From: Rhodamnia argentea
Taxonomy: Eukaryota > Streptophyta > Magnoliopsida > Myrtales > Myrtaceae
Direction of reading: 5' to 3'
Length of the DNA: 64,000 bases
Assembly (NCBI RefSeq): GCF_020921035.1
Contig: NC_063150.1
Span: 13,144,001-13,208,000, forward strand
The notes under the pieces are model-generated. The model did not search any database. It was not told where the DNA came from and saw only the letters and a program-made list of their open reading frames with translations. Positions within the stretch are counted from its first letter, which is position 1, and every line of letters starts with the position of its first letter. The translations under genes were made by a program, and so were the position numbers. Positions 37,901 through 50,900 of this stretch are shown here, in pieces.

Positions 37901-40900
37901 TCCATTTCCGCCTGAACCCTAACACTGTCTTCAATTCTAATTGGTGGCCGGCCATTCTCAAGGGCCTTAGTTACACCATTTTGATCCCTTTCACCACCTG
38001 AGAGCATTGGACCGATACTTTTTGCAAGAGTTGGGGCACTGGAGCTGTGCGTTTCTTTGTCCCCAACATCGTCGTCATCATCAGTGGTATAATTTGCCAG
38101 ACCCAAGATATTCCCTGGGGAACTGGAACTAGACTTTTCACTGACATCTTCAGTCTCTGATTCCTTAGTGTCAAGTGAAACTGAAAGCTTTGCAGGTGTT
38201 TTTGGATTAAGGCCAGAAAGGGCAGATGGTGAGACCCTTTGGTCTGAAATAGTTACATTGTAATCAGCTGCAGAGAATTAAAAACACCCATAGCAAAGAA
38301 GCCATAAGGAGGATAGATGCTACATCAATTATGCAAGAAATACCGAATGATTGACAAATGGAGAGCTGCGAGGTCATGATAAAATTACCATCAGTTACCG
38401 GATCATCTTCATTAAGGACCTTTGTCGCTATTTCATCGAAAAGCTCATCAGTCACCTATCCAGACAATTATAAATTTATACTTTATGGATGCACACTGAT
38501 GTATATGTTCATGAAAAGTATCAAACCCAAACAGCTATTAACCTTCAAAAGAACTTCAGTTAGAACACGCTTGATTTCTTGGTTAATGGCCGCAGTTCTG
38601 GCAGCTTCTGCATAATCCTACAACAAAAGGAAAAGCTGTCTTATCAGGTGGAAAAATACGCACTCATGCAACTGAATAATATGCGCAAAGCCATATTGAA
38701 ATATTTGCTCAGTATACCCCTCTCCCCACCCTAGAGATTAAAAAAATAATAAAGGAAGAAAGGAAAGAAGGGTAATTTCAGGTAAACCTCATCGTCGTCA
38801 TCTTCTTCAGTTGACCTAGACGTGTCAATGCTTTTGTCTTCTCCTTGGTCACCCATTTGGAATGACTTATCTGATTCTTCATCGTCTATGGATTGAGATT
38901 CAACTTTAGCATGCCCCAGAGATGTGCTTGAAATGGTAGCTTTTGTCTTAATTATCTCCTCTCTAAGCCAATTAGGCACTGGAGCCTGGAAATATGTCAA
39001 GCCAGAAGTCAGCACCAATGGAGTGATGCCTGATGGGTCAAAGCAAAGATTAAAAACTAATACCTTTTTGGGACGCTCGGACATATTAGAAAGACCATAA
39101 GCATCGCCAGCGAAGGCTGCAGCAGGAGGTAATGCTGTTCCTGCACTTAGATTGAAAGGGCCACTGGGAGATGGAACTGTAGGCTGAAAACTTGTTCCAG
39201 AAAACCTTGCAAATGGCGTTGCTCCATGTCCAGAGAGAGGAGATGGTACAGAGGGATCGAGCTGAAAGAAAAGTTTCTTGGCATGTGTGCACAGGCAGAT
39301 AGAACACAAAATGGGAGAGAGAGAGAGAGAGAGAGAGATCCAAACCTGAGGCCCTGGTGGATTAACTGAAGGAACTGGAGGGTAAACCGCCTCAGGAACC
39401 ACAGACGAGGTCCAAGCATTCATAGAAGCTGAAGCTGCAGGGTTAAGGTGATGAGCATAACCAGGCTGCTGAAGTGACTCTTGATCCCGAGTGAATCTGG
39501 GAGTAAATTGCAATGGCTGATCAGCAAGATCAGTCACAGGCTCAGCTAGTTGATTGCCATATGGAAAGGGCTGTCCAGATGGAACTGATCCAGCAATAGC
39601 AGGCCTTGGTGGTTGCAGGTGGTGCATATTTTCCTGACTTGCAGAAACATGCCAATGCAATGACTTCTCCCTTTGATCTGCTCTGTCTTCTTGACCTAAG
39701 ATCAAATGAGTAGTCAAACGGCTGACAAGGGGAAACCAGAGGATATCTTGCATAGACATTCAAGAGGAATAGTAATCAGACTTTTACACCAAGCACATAA
39801 TTCAAAAAACTTTCAGGTACTTTGTAAGTTCACAATCCATGTGCAAATCCGCAACCTTGAAATAAACATGGTCCATTATTTCAACCATCTTCATATCCGA
39901 TATACCTCCTACTTTGTCTACACAAACTAGATTCTTTTGGGAAGTACGAATAAAGAAATTTAGGCATTGTCTGTTCCTGTTCGAACTGGGTTTGAAACCA
40001 TTAAAAAAAAGAAAAAACATTACCTAACTTTAAATGACTTTTATGTCCATAATTGTATACATACAGAGATTCAACGGTGAAATAAATAGATCAAATCTCA
40101 AACATAAGAGCGAATAATCAAAAAGATGAAAACAATATTCATGCCGAACACAACCCCTGAGGTCCCCACCATAAAACGAGTTAACTCCACCAGAAATAAT
40201 AATGACACTCAAAAGAAAGCTAACGCAACTATATGGAAGCGAAATGAATAATATAGCGCCTCTTTCACATCTAGTCACATCTTTGAACATGTGGTCCCTT
40301 ACCTTTTCCTAAAGCAGAGGAAAAAAGAGTGAAAATACATTATGTACGCAACCAGTCTCTCCGTATTCTCTTGTAAGCATTTTTATGTCAGTGGCTTGCA
40401 ATCTTAAGGGGATATTTGGAAACCAAAGGACTGTCATTAAAAGTAATTACTTCTACATACGAATTTCCCTCCAAAATTAGAAAAAAGGACAAAGCTTAAC
40501 TATTGTCTAAGTTACAACATCACACAAGCCAACAGTAGATTTTCGATTAGAAAGTTCCATGGAAACTGCTCATCAGCTCTAGTTTCACATGCAAACTATA
40601 TGTTAAGTGAATATTACCTGAAACAGAAGAATAACTAGAAGGTACCTCCTGCTGATGAACAGATACGTTGGTCGGCAAAGAATCTTGTTGGCGAAGCACT
40701 GAGTTTGCATGTCCAGTTACTCCTCCATCTCTAGCTGGGAAGGGTGAACTTCCATCCGGAAGGTAAGCTGATGGCCCAGAACTGACAGATGTAATCTCCT
40801 GCACATACAATGGTTGCCCTTGTGGGGGTGTCGTAGAAAGAGAGTGTTGCTGATGGCCCTGTCCAGATAGTGGCTGTTGATGATTTTCCGTATAGTGAGA

Positions 40901-42520
40901 GTCCAGTGCAGATGGATATGAGATGTGATAATGGCTCTGCTCATCCATCCTGCCTGGCGGTGCATATTGTGACTGAGCGTGCTGGTTTTCCGTGGCAGAT
41001 TTGGCATCTGCCCAAGCTTTAGCCCTGGCAGCCCAATCTTCGGCATTGCTGTGTGCTGCTGAAGGTACCGAAACCAGTCACAGTGAAATATATAAGAGCA
41101 TTAAAAGGAGGAAAAAACACTACCAAAAATTTAGTGTACAAAGATAATTCATCCAATTAGTTATATGGTGAGTGAACATTAGTTCCAGAATTACGTGAAA
41201 GAAATAATGACAAGCTATCAATGATGAGGAGCTATGAGCAAAGCAACAAAGAGCATGTACTTGGCTTCTGCCAACTCATATAGTGACATTAACTATCAAC
41301 AGGAACTTAGCATGATTATATAATCTCCACAGACCACCCTTACGGGGACTTTGGAACAACGTAAGTTAAATCAACGTGCAGAATGAGAAACAAAAGAAGA
41401 CTAATATCTATAAGAACCCACATCTGGTTAATTATTGTTGCTTCCATAAAGGAAGATGGCTATGTTCTCCATCATTTTCTCAGGCCAAACTTATATAAAT
41501 GGATCGCAAGAAGAAAATTTCATTCTCGATATACATATACTTCAGACAAGAAGTTTAGTCTTAAGAACATTAAGCTCCAGAACATAAGCGGCAAGCAAAA
41601 TATAGAAGGATGCATAATTGTTAACATTAAACCAGTTGCACCTATACTCAAGGAAATCAACAGTTTACATAAAATTGAAAGAATCTGCCCGTCCGGATCA
41701 TCGATGACCAAGAACTATGAAATACAAGAACAGATAATTCTTCAAAAACCTGCTGGATGGTTCCAATTTTGCTGGTAAGCCCAGTTCGGATTGCCCCATT
41801 CCTGTAAACATTACCGGATTAGAAATCAGAGAATGCACAAACCCATTCTACAAAAGAAACATATCACCACGGACAAGGTGCTTAAGCATATTAAGCAAGG
41901 TCTCCCGCGTAGTTAACAGTGCAAAACCAAAACTCACTGAAACAAAAATAGACAAAGCCCTCCCCCATGTCCCAAAATCAGACGCACCTAGCACACAAGT
42001 AAACCTAACCTAGCTTCAGGGTTCCGCTTAAAAATAAATACAAGGACGATAGAATCGATCATTTCATCCTCGAATGAAGGCAGCAAACCAAAACACCTCC
42101 TAATGAATAGTAGAAAATGACAGATAAACCTTGGAAAAAAAAAAAAACCAAAAGAAGCAAGTCGAAGAATTAAATAACCTGCGGAGGATACGAATTAGGG
42201 TACGCCGCATGAGGAGGAGGAGGAGGAGGAGGAATTGGAGGAGGCGGGGGGAGGTGAGGCCGAGGAGGGAACTGGCCGTGGAGAGGGGGATAAGGCGCCG
42301 ATCCCGGCGGAGGCGGGGGCGGCGGTTGAGCCCATTGCTGTGACTGCGGAGGCGGCGGTGGCGGGGACGGAGACTGGTAGTGGAATTGATTGGAGTACCA
42401 CGGACCTTGCGGAGGCGGCGGCAGGGGCTGCTGCTGGTACTGGTGGTAGGGATCCGCCGTCGACGGCGGCTGAGGAGGTGGCGGCTGTGGCGGCCTCATG
42501 TAGCGGTGGTACGCGTCCAT
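34954..42520 (-). CDS. PNISR: PNISR-like Pro-rich and Arg/Ser-rich nuclear protein
   Basis: Twelve exons: 42520-42179, 41801-41750, 41058-40618, 39695-39346, 39261-39064, 38985-38788, 38617-38543, 38455-38389, 38267-37088, 36908-36852, 35229-35158 and 35002-34954. All introns are GT-AG, and the joined frame is 3081 nt (1026 aa). Layout: Pro/Tyr/Gln-rich N-terminus (1-114), NPNWAYQQNW, DWAARAKAW (139-147), a long Gln/Ser/Pro region, PVPNWLREEI (463-472), an acidic patch, VLTEVLLKVTDELFDEIA (about 545-562), then a Lys/Arg/Asp/Ser-rich tail ending in RS dipeptides. The same order (DWA..AQAW, LPAWIRE, LLTEILLDVTDEEI, RS tail) occurs in animal PNISR, the Pinin-interacting Ser/Arg-rich protein of nuclear speckles. 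I therefore call this its plant homologue, probably in splicing or mRNA processing. Residues about 771-844 are an exact 37-residue duplication. Confidence 0.88.
37457..37678 (-). repeat. Exact 111-bp in-frame tandem duplication in the PNISR-like coding sequence
   Basis: Units 37457-37567 and 37568-37678 are identical by eye over all 111 bases, followed by a 6-base start of a third unit. Each encodes 37 residues beginning ENVVLKLKPDNSQDKEARF and ending VKMDLKMD. The length is a multiple of three, so the frame is kept. Complete identity implies a very recent event or an assembly artefact. Confidence 0.95.
39315..39338. repeat. (GA)n microsatellite in PNISR-like intron 4
   Basis: About 12 GA units starting roughly 8 bases inside the intron. 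On the coding strand this is a (CT)n run immediately after the 5' splice site of exon 4. Confidence 0.9.
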
Positions 42521-42904
42521 CGCCGGCGAAAGATGGGCCGGTCGTGATGCGAGTACGGAGAAATGGAGATGGGAGGTGTCGGTATCTCTGCGCTGCTGTG
42601 TGCAGAGAAAGGGTTGTTATCAGCGTTATGCAACGGGTGTGATCAGGCGACGGACCAGGTTGACACAAATGTAGCGGATCGCAACACTACATCGGATCGG
42701 GTCGGGTCGGGTTGGTCCATTTTGTCCAAAGGTAGACCCAATTTAAAATACCACCAAAGGGCTCAAAATTCTCCCCGAAGCGGAAAACTTCTTGACTAGA
42801 GCCCGACCCGTATAGATTGGATCAATCACAACCATACGAGTCTCACACAAATCTAGACGATCGGGATCGCACTAAATTTATAGGCCCGAACTAGGCAATA
42901 ATTA
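42521..42904 (-). promoter_or_regulatory. Upstream region of the PNISR-like gene
   Basis: GC-rich near the ATG, with probable leader sequence. The minus strand reads TATAAATT at 42882-42875, about 355 bp before the ATG. This could be a TATA box if the leader is long, but a TATA-less promoter is equally possible. Confidence 0.35.
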
Positions 42905-43247
42905 CTTGATATATTGATTTTGAAAAACCGTTTCAGAAAGGACGTCACGTCCGCATCAACTTCTAATTAATGGCTAGATTAACTTGTTGTATTTATTTTG
43001 AAAAATCATCTCTAAAAAGATGTAACATCTGCATCCGTTTCTCATCAATGGTCAGGTTTACTTGATGTATTGATTTTGAAAAACTGTTTTCGAAAGAAAA
43101 TCACACCTACATCAGCTTTTGATTAATGTCAAGGTTTACTTGATGTATTGTTTCTGGAAAACCATCTGTGGAAGGGTGTCAGATGTGCGTCAGCTTCCGT
43201 TTCCAGTTCATGTCTAGGCTAACTTGATGCATTGATTCTGAAAAAGG
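42905..43247. repeat. Degenerate 78-bp tandem repeat (about 4.3 units)
   Basis: Units start at 42905, 42983, 43061, 43139 and 43223, giving periods of 78, 78, 78 and 84 bp. Each opens with 'acttgatgtattgattttga', followed by a variable middle and an 'atcaactt..aatgg..agg.tta' end. The copies are diverged. The array lies 0.4-0.7 kb upstream of the PNISR-like start codon. Confidence 0.9.
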
Positions 43248-44947
43248 TCCCTCTAACCTTTTGTCACCCAAATCCCTCTCGTCTTCTTTTGTTCCCCGGT
43301 CCGATCACATCTATGCTTCCCACAGAGTTCCTCGAACCGCGGCGCATTTCCCACCAGATTTATGTCGGTGCTGCTTGGATCTCCACGCAACCGCCGCGGT
43401 CTTCGACTCTCGTGGCCAACCGCGGTGGCACGACGTTCGTCGGACGCGCCGCGAGAATCAGAGAGGCAAGAGGCCATTCCAGACAGAAAGTTCAAAATTC
43501 ACGCTTTTTATGCTGTTCTTTCAGAGTCTGGACTTGGATCGATGGTCGCGCTTGAAGTAAAATTGTCGTTCCTAGCTTTTTCCTACGAGTTTTTGGCAAA
43601 TCTGCTTGTTAAAATCCAGGGCTTTCGCCATTTCCATGTGCACAATGGCTCGATTGACGACATTTTTGCTGCACTGACTAAAATATCCCCAAGTTAAGGC
43701 GGGTCAAAATCTTAACATTACCCCGTCGACAACTCGCCCATTGATCGGGATTGCCACTCGTTTGCGGATCTTCTTAAATGCAAAATCCTCCCGTGCATAG
43801 CTGTTTTTAGCTTTTAGGTAAGAAATGGGTGAGCACCTGCAATTCCATATGATCTCTAAATACGAATCAGACTCATTGAATCGGGGGAAGATGGGAGTGG
43901 GTAAGAGAATCCGGCTTATAGAACGACCAACATGGAAGTGTGATGAGCCGCCGCCGCCGTCGTCGCCGCAGAGTGCGTGTAAGTAACCATCTTGTGCTTT
44001 TCCTTTTTCTCAAATTTTGCGGGACACAAATTTTGACATTTGTTAAACTTTCAACACAGAAAACATTCACAATGGAAATGCATGAATTCACATGTATTTT
44101 TTCAATTATTTAATACTCGAATTGTGTTTTATATTTTGAGGAAGAAGTACAAATATCACGCTATATAATTGCGTGTTTATATTTGTACGGGCTTTGTTTT
44201 TCAAATCACTCCTTTGAAATTTTCTCTACTTCCGATTAATCTATACAATACAATGAAAAGTAATACTTCTTCTTTGATTCAACATGAATTCTCAACAGTT
44301 GCCCGAGCTCCTTGTCCGCATCCTTCGATTCTTGAAATTACTACGATAAAAAAACGACACGTCGTCTCGCACTTGATACAAGTCTAATCGGATTAGAGTT
44401 CAACAGGAGGAAAAATAACAGAGGCTTGGCCAACATAACATAATAGTAAGCCACTCATCTCTCCTCACCTTTTTGCAGAGGGAAAAATAATTTCGTTAAC
44501 AAGTATTCCAATGACACTTGTTTAATTAAGTATCTATAATTAAGTATGCTTAACAAGCATCCTGGGTCACTCGTCAACATGACCCAAATGTATAATATAA
44601 AAACATGCGATTGGTACCTTTTGGTTACAAAAAGGTTATCGGCACGCCGGTGCTCGCCGAAACAGTATCCTCGCGTTGTAACTAAATGGCCAAAAACCCA
44701 CGTGTTACAACCTGCGCGAGAGTAAAGATCAAAGAGAAGCATAATCTGGTGAATCTGCGGGAAGCTGCTGCCTTCAGCGGCTCACCAAAGCATACCCTGT
44801 GTATGCACTTCCTGTTGAATGATCGTCGTATGGAAGTCAGCAGTCAGGAAAGAAAAATATGCTCAACCTTCTATGCTGCATCCAATGAAGTTATGAGCAC
44901 ACTCCATCGAAAGCATGGGAAATCGCCCATGTTTCGCCTCTGCAAAA
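43248..44947. other. Intergenic region between ABCB26 and the PNISR-like gene
   Basis: No gene was recognised. The GC-rich patch 43250-43560 has frames open on both strands with no family resemblance. The last few hundred bases before 44948 are probably ABCB26 3' UTR. Confidence 0.5.
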
Positions 44948-47900
44948 TCACGCTACAGCATCCGCCTGCCTTCTGGTGAGTCGTGCATACAGCCCATCTC
45001 TAAGGAGGAGCTCGCTATGCTTGCCCATCTAAGAGAGAGAGAGAGAGAGAGAGGAATTAATTGATGGCTCGGGAACATAAAATGACGAAAGCATACTTCT
45101 GCAAATCTTTATAACTGTCATGCGGTCTTCATTCTACTTCTATATGATGTAGCAGAAAAGTGTAGCCGCATAGGTGATCACACTAGGACATCGAAGAAAG
45201 CCCAAGATGTCAAAACTCGAAGTCTGGGATAAAACACTGCAAAGTCCCTCCATCCATCTCAGACGTTATAATATGCTCATGAGCATTTGAGCACTAAGCA
45301 GCCAGGTATTATGTTCTTAAAGTTTGTTCGAGCATCTTGTAGACAGTAGCAACAGAGAAATTGACAAACAACTCAGAGATTATAAATAAATATGCTCAAG
45401 GCAAATCCACCGATCTATTGGCAAGAGAAGACGGCGGTTTACAATAAAAGTGGCAAGAATACGAACCTCAACAATTTGGCCGCTGTCCATTACCACTATC
45501 CTATCAGCAGCTTGTATTGTGGAAAGCCTGGAGAATCGTAAGAATAAGACATCGGCACAGAAAGTGAAATGCTAAAAAACGGCTGATAATTATCTCACCT
45601 ATGGGCAATGACTAGAATAGTTCTCTTTGTGGTCGAGTTGCTTCTCTCAGCACGGAGAACACCCTGGTAAAGTTACGAGAAAGAAAAAGGATATGAGATG
45701 ATGAGGTTGAACCTCCAAAACCCAATATCTTCTTGTTCCCTGGGTTTTTCTGTTGTTGCTAAATGCGCCAACCAACCTTGATATTGTGCTCACTCTCTGC
45801 ATCAAGTGCGCTCGTCGCTTCATCAAGAATCAAAATGGTTGGATCTCTTAGAATTGCTCGAGCAATGGCAATTCGTTGCTTTTGACCTCCGCTGAGTAGA
45901 TCATCATCAACAAGAGTTTGGTAACCATCGGGGAGTGATAAAATGAAATCATGAGCATATGCCTGCTTGGCTGCCCATTCCACATCCTCCTGTTTAACAT
46001 CACGCGTGCATCCATATTTTATGTTTGAAGTAATATCCATGCGGAAAAGGCGCGGTTCCTGCTAAAGCTATTGGGTCAACAATCAAAACATAAAATACAA
46101 ATTTCTAATACTAATGAGAGGCTAATTAGGCGCCAAAACAAAAAAGAGAGGCTAATTATCCGTGACCTGTCCCACATATCCAACTTTTTCCCTGAACCAC
46201 TTCACATCCAACTCTGGAACGGGAAAGCCATCTACCAAGATCTGAAATACACACAAAACAAAGTAGCATCACATGACTGAGCAGAAAGGCCTTGGAATAT
46301 AATCACCGGATATAGCCTAGTTCTAAATGTCCGGACAACGGAGGCGTCCAACGGCAGAACAATGGCACAAAAAAGTTCAATCATTGAACATGAGGATTTT
46401 AACATCCTATGGGAAAGAAAATCTAAACCAGCTACTGTTTACTCTAGAGCATCATAACCACCAAGCGCTTTCTTCCCAACAGAAATGTTCACAAGTGAAT
46501 CTTTAGCCTACAGTACAGAGAACTTCTCATTGATTTTCACTTTGAGATAGCATTTTTCTTAAGCTTCATACAATTCAAATCTAGTCCATGGAGGTTAAAG
46601 ATACATCACCTGACCATTTGTTGGCTCGTAAAGGCGGAGCAACAGATTCACTAGTGTACTCTTACCACTCCCACTTAGACCAACCTGCACAATATAAGAA
46701 GATGAGGCAAAGGGTTCCTAAGTGTAGCCTATGAAGTAAAAGAAATCGATTATAGGAAACACGTCCATACAATTGCAACAACTTCACCAGGTTGCATGGA
46801 AAGGTTTACGTGTCTGAGAACTGGCACCTGTTCAAAGTACTCGTTAAGTGTTTATAGATGATTTGATCAACCAAAAAAAAAGTGCTTATAGATACATATA
46901 TAGAGGAAGGACTAGTTGTTACAGTAACAAATTATCAGTACTGAGTAATACATGAGAATGCAAATCAGACAGACCCAAAGAAGGCAAAGAGAATATGATG
47001 TTATAGCCTCATCTATAACCATGGAATTTACAGTGCTTGTTGGCTCTAGCAGAGGAACTGAGTAAAAATATGAGCAATTGAAACAGAGAGAAATAATCCA
47101 GTGACAGTGAAAACATGGTAAAGGACAACAGCACTGCCAGCTAGGGAACAGAAAAATCAGAAGGGTTCATCTCATAAAAATAGCTCTTTTTTACAACCGG
47201 CTTGCTACCCCTGACGCAACCCTCCTCCTTTACCCTGGCTTGGGACAGGCTATGTAAACATACATAGGCGGAGTTCCGCCAGCTAGGGAACAGATGATGG
47301 AAAACTATGTACTTGGGTCAACAAAGAAAAAGAAACTAACCGTAGGCCTAGAGGAATAGTAAAATGAGACATTATGAAACTCAACGCATCCAAGAAGCCT
47401 TTGCGACTTTGAACCTGAGAGGTGAGAGGGAAACATTAGAAATAGTGATCCATCCCCTGCAATTAAAGATTTATCACGGGATAGAAAATGCGCACAGATA
47501 ATTTGAGTCCAAAAATCACATAACCAAGTAAGCTAACTTCAATTATTCATATTGTCCATTTGAATGAACAATGGAGATTTTAAAGTAAAAAGTGTGTTAA
47601 GGTTTCTGATCTCCACCTTTCCTATATGATATTCAATACTACAATTACAGAAATGCCACTGAGAAAGTATACTGCATATTATGATATTATGTTATTCTTT
47701 CAATTACCAAAACACATTATTGCTTGTATTTGTGAAGTTGAAAATTCTCCAACAATTCTTTGCAAATACTGCTCCAAGCCTCTATCTATATCTTAGAAAA
47801 GTTGTAAAATAAGAGGGGGAGATAAACGCTGCTTTCTCTTGCAGCTCACCTCCAGAAAGGACTCAGGAAGAAGAGACAACTAACACTTATTCAGGTTAGT

Positions 47901-50900
47901 ATCCTTTAAGCAAACCAAGCCACTTGCCTTTTGATATGAATTGGTCACTCGCTGGAAGATCCATCAGTTGGAAGACTTTTTCACTAGCCCCAACAGATTG
48001 CATCAATGATGATAAATTGTCCCCAATCCACCATGTCGAGTAGATTAGCCACTCGCTGTACAATAAAAACTTCGTGAGTTGCTCTGCAGTTATCTGACCA
48101 GCCAGAATGGACATTCCTCCTATCAGCACAGCAATAACCTACAAAAAACAACCTGAGTGTCAACAGACAGAACGTTGTCAACTTTATCTTTCTTTTGAAG
48201 AAACATATTCAATTAAATCTCAAGTGAAGACTTGTTCCTTGTATTTAATACCATTCGAGCCAAAGCGCTGACTCACAGAAAAACTACATAGATACATACG
48301 ATAAACAGCATGCCCTGAGATATCATGATAGAAGCACCTGAAAGTTTGATTAAGAAAATGAAACAAAAGCAGCTTTTTCTTAATTCTGAACGAGGATTAT
48401 CAAAATGATCTCTCCTCAGCCTATTGTCTAGGGCAAAGAAGAAATAAATACTTTAGTTCTCATAAATCACGCATCAGTGAACACCAGAGAAGGCATAGCA
48501 GACCTGTGTGCTGTGATAAAGGGTATTGAAACTCCAATTCCAAAATCCATATGCAGCACTCTGCCTCAAGCTTATGCCAGCCATTTTTTCAAGCCATTTT
48601 GTGTACCTTTGAAAGATAAACAAATATAGCTGTGTCGGTTAAGCCACCATCTGAGTGGTTTCATTTGTTGCAAGTGCAATTCGTACATCAAATATGAAAG
48701 TGCATACAAAGAGGCATCCTTTGAACTGTGAAATACTAATAATCACCTCGTGAGTTCTTGCTTTTCCGTTCCATAAACACGTACTGTTCTCATAAGAGAA
48801 AATGTCTCTTGGGCCACCTATTGCCAGTTACACACAAAAAAGGGGGAAAAACAAAATTAAAAAGCAAGGAAAGGTGTTTTTGACTGATAACTCACTCTGA
48901 CAAAAAAAAATTTCAGAAAATATGAAGTCAGTTCCTACTTCATTAGCAGAAGCATTGTACTCCTGGATTAGCTTTGCAGACTTCTTTTGGTACCTGTATG
49001 AAACAGTACAGTCAAGTGAGAAATGGTACATAATGCGGCCGGAGAACAGGAGCATAAGAACTGGTCAGTATGCAAAATGCAAGTACTGAATGTTCGAAAA
49101 CATACATAAAAGCCAAAAGAATCTTACTGGCCATAAATAAGCATAATTGCTGACAAAGTAGAGCATATGGCCAGTGTGCACAGACCAAGTGGCCGTGACA
49201 GGATTAGCAAGTAGATCAATGAACCTGCACCCTGCAGGGGTTAAGGCATAAGACCACAAAGTTGATGATAGAGTATAGGCAAAACATGCGCCACCTAAGT
49301 GCAAAATCAACCTGAAGGGCATTGCGCAATATCAGGTTAAGATCATTGCCAATTACACGTGACACTTGCTGACAATCCGCACCGAGCCTGCTAGTCAAAT
49401 CACCCACCGTTTCTCCATCAAAGAAGGAGATATCCTACAGCATTGGTAGTATGAAAAGGACATCATGTGAAGTATCCTAACAAACAGGGAGATTAGATAA
49501 TCCAGCTTGCAAAAAGAGCGTTTATATAGCTCCTCTACCTGTGAAAGGAGAGACTGGTACAGAGTTTCTCTCATTCTCTTGACCTACAAAAGAGTAAACC
49601 AGGTTAGCTTCGATATCCCTCTCGTTAGATAAATCTTCCATGTAACAGCTACTTGCCATAGATAAGCCCTGGATATTGTGGTTATCCCGAGGTACTATGA
49701 AAAAAATAAAAAATCCAACTCTTGCTTCTATTTGTTATGATGTATTATCCCAATTATGCATTTCAAACCATATCATGAAATGCCTTTCCTTCTGCCATAA
49801 ACATGCAGCAAGGATTTGTAGCTTTTTAAGGTCATGTAATATCCATATTTAAAGGTGATGTGTTTTTTCTCAAGTATTAGAGAACAACAACAAACTCCAA
49901 GCACCATCTCACTAATTGAGTTGTTTACATGATTGTGTTATGCTCTGTGCCATAGATTAACACCATATCTGCAGTTAATACAATAAACTCAGCTAAAAGA
50001 TAGAAAGAAAGTGAAAATTAAAGATTAAAAATTTGAGAAAACCATCTTTTTATCTTTCAAAGAAAAATTATCAAAACCAGCTGTCTGGACACAACAAAAT
50101 TAAGAAACTTTTTCCATCTCTAATGACTGCGTACATGCATGAAGATGTATCAGTTGGGTGCTTCAACAGCTCCAAAGAGATTGAGAAGAATATGAAATAC
50201 CTCAAATTATTTAACAAGGAACTATACTAGGTTACAACATTCCGTGCATTATGAGCATCAGCTACATCATGTGGGGAGTTGCATGAATCTAGCGTTATCA
50301 ATTATTTTTCCATGAAAACCCAACAATGTCCAAAGGTATAGCAACTCGAAACTATCAATGAACACATATTTCGTATAAGACGGCCTTGGAAGCACCTCAA
50401 TTTTGGCAACTTGCCATTTTTATAACGACAAAATAAAACGGAAACTCACAAGGATCATATTTGCAATGCCGAAACAGCAACCACGTACACCACTGATCAT
50501 CAAATGAACAGAGCATGAGGTCAAAGATCTCCCTCAAAATCTGGGGATTCAAGATACTTCAAATCAAAAGGTTCACCAGAAAATTAAGCAATTTGTTCGC
50601 TGGTAACATCAAATCAAATGCAAAACATAAAACTGCACTAAGAAATGCCCTCAGTTAAACAGCCTATCAATAATAAAGTGTGTCAACATACATTGTCAGA
50701 GAAATCACATATGGTGTAGTATTACAGAAACTAAAACTTGGACATTAGGAAAAGACTATCAAAGGAGTGGAGAAAAAACGTTCTACAGTTAAGCAACTTA
50801 GAGGAGAAGGGAGTTTTGACCATACAAGGTTTCAACCTGCATATTCCTGCACTGATACACAAGAGAACCAAGAGACACACATTCCGATGAAACACTGCAG

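Noticed and set aside
43232..43697. Three overlapping plus-strand frames upstream of the PNISR-like gene
   Set aside because: No family resemblance. The frames overlap each other in all phases, which fits base composition rather than coding.
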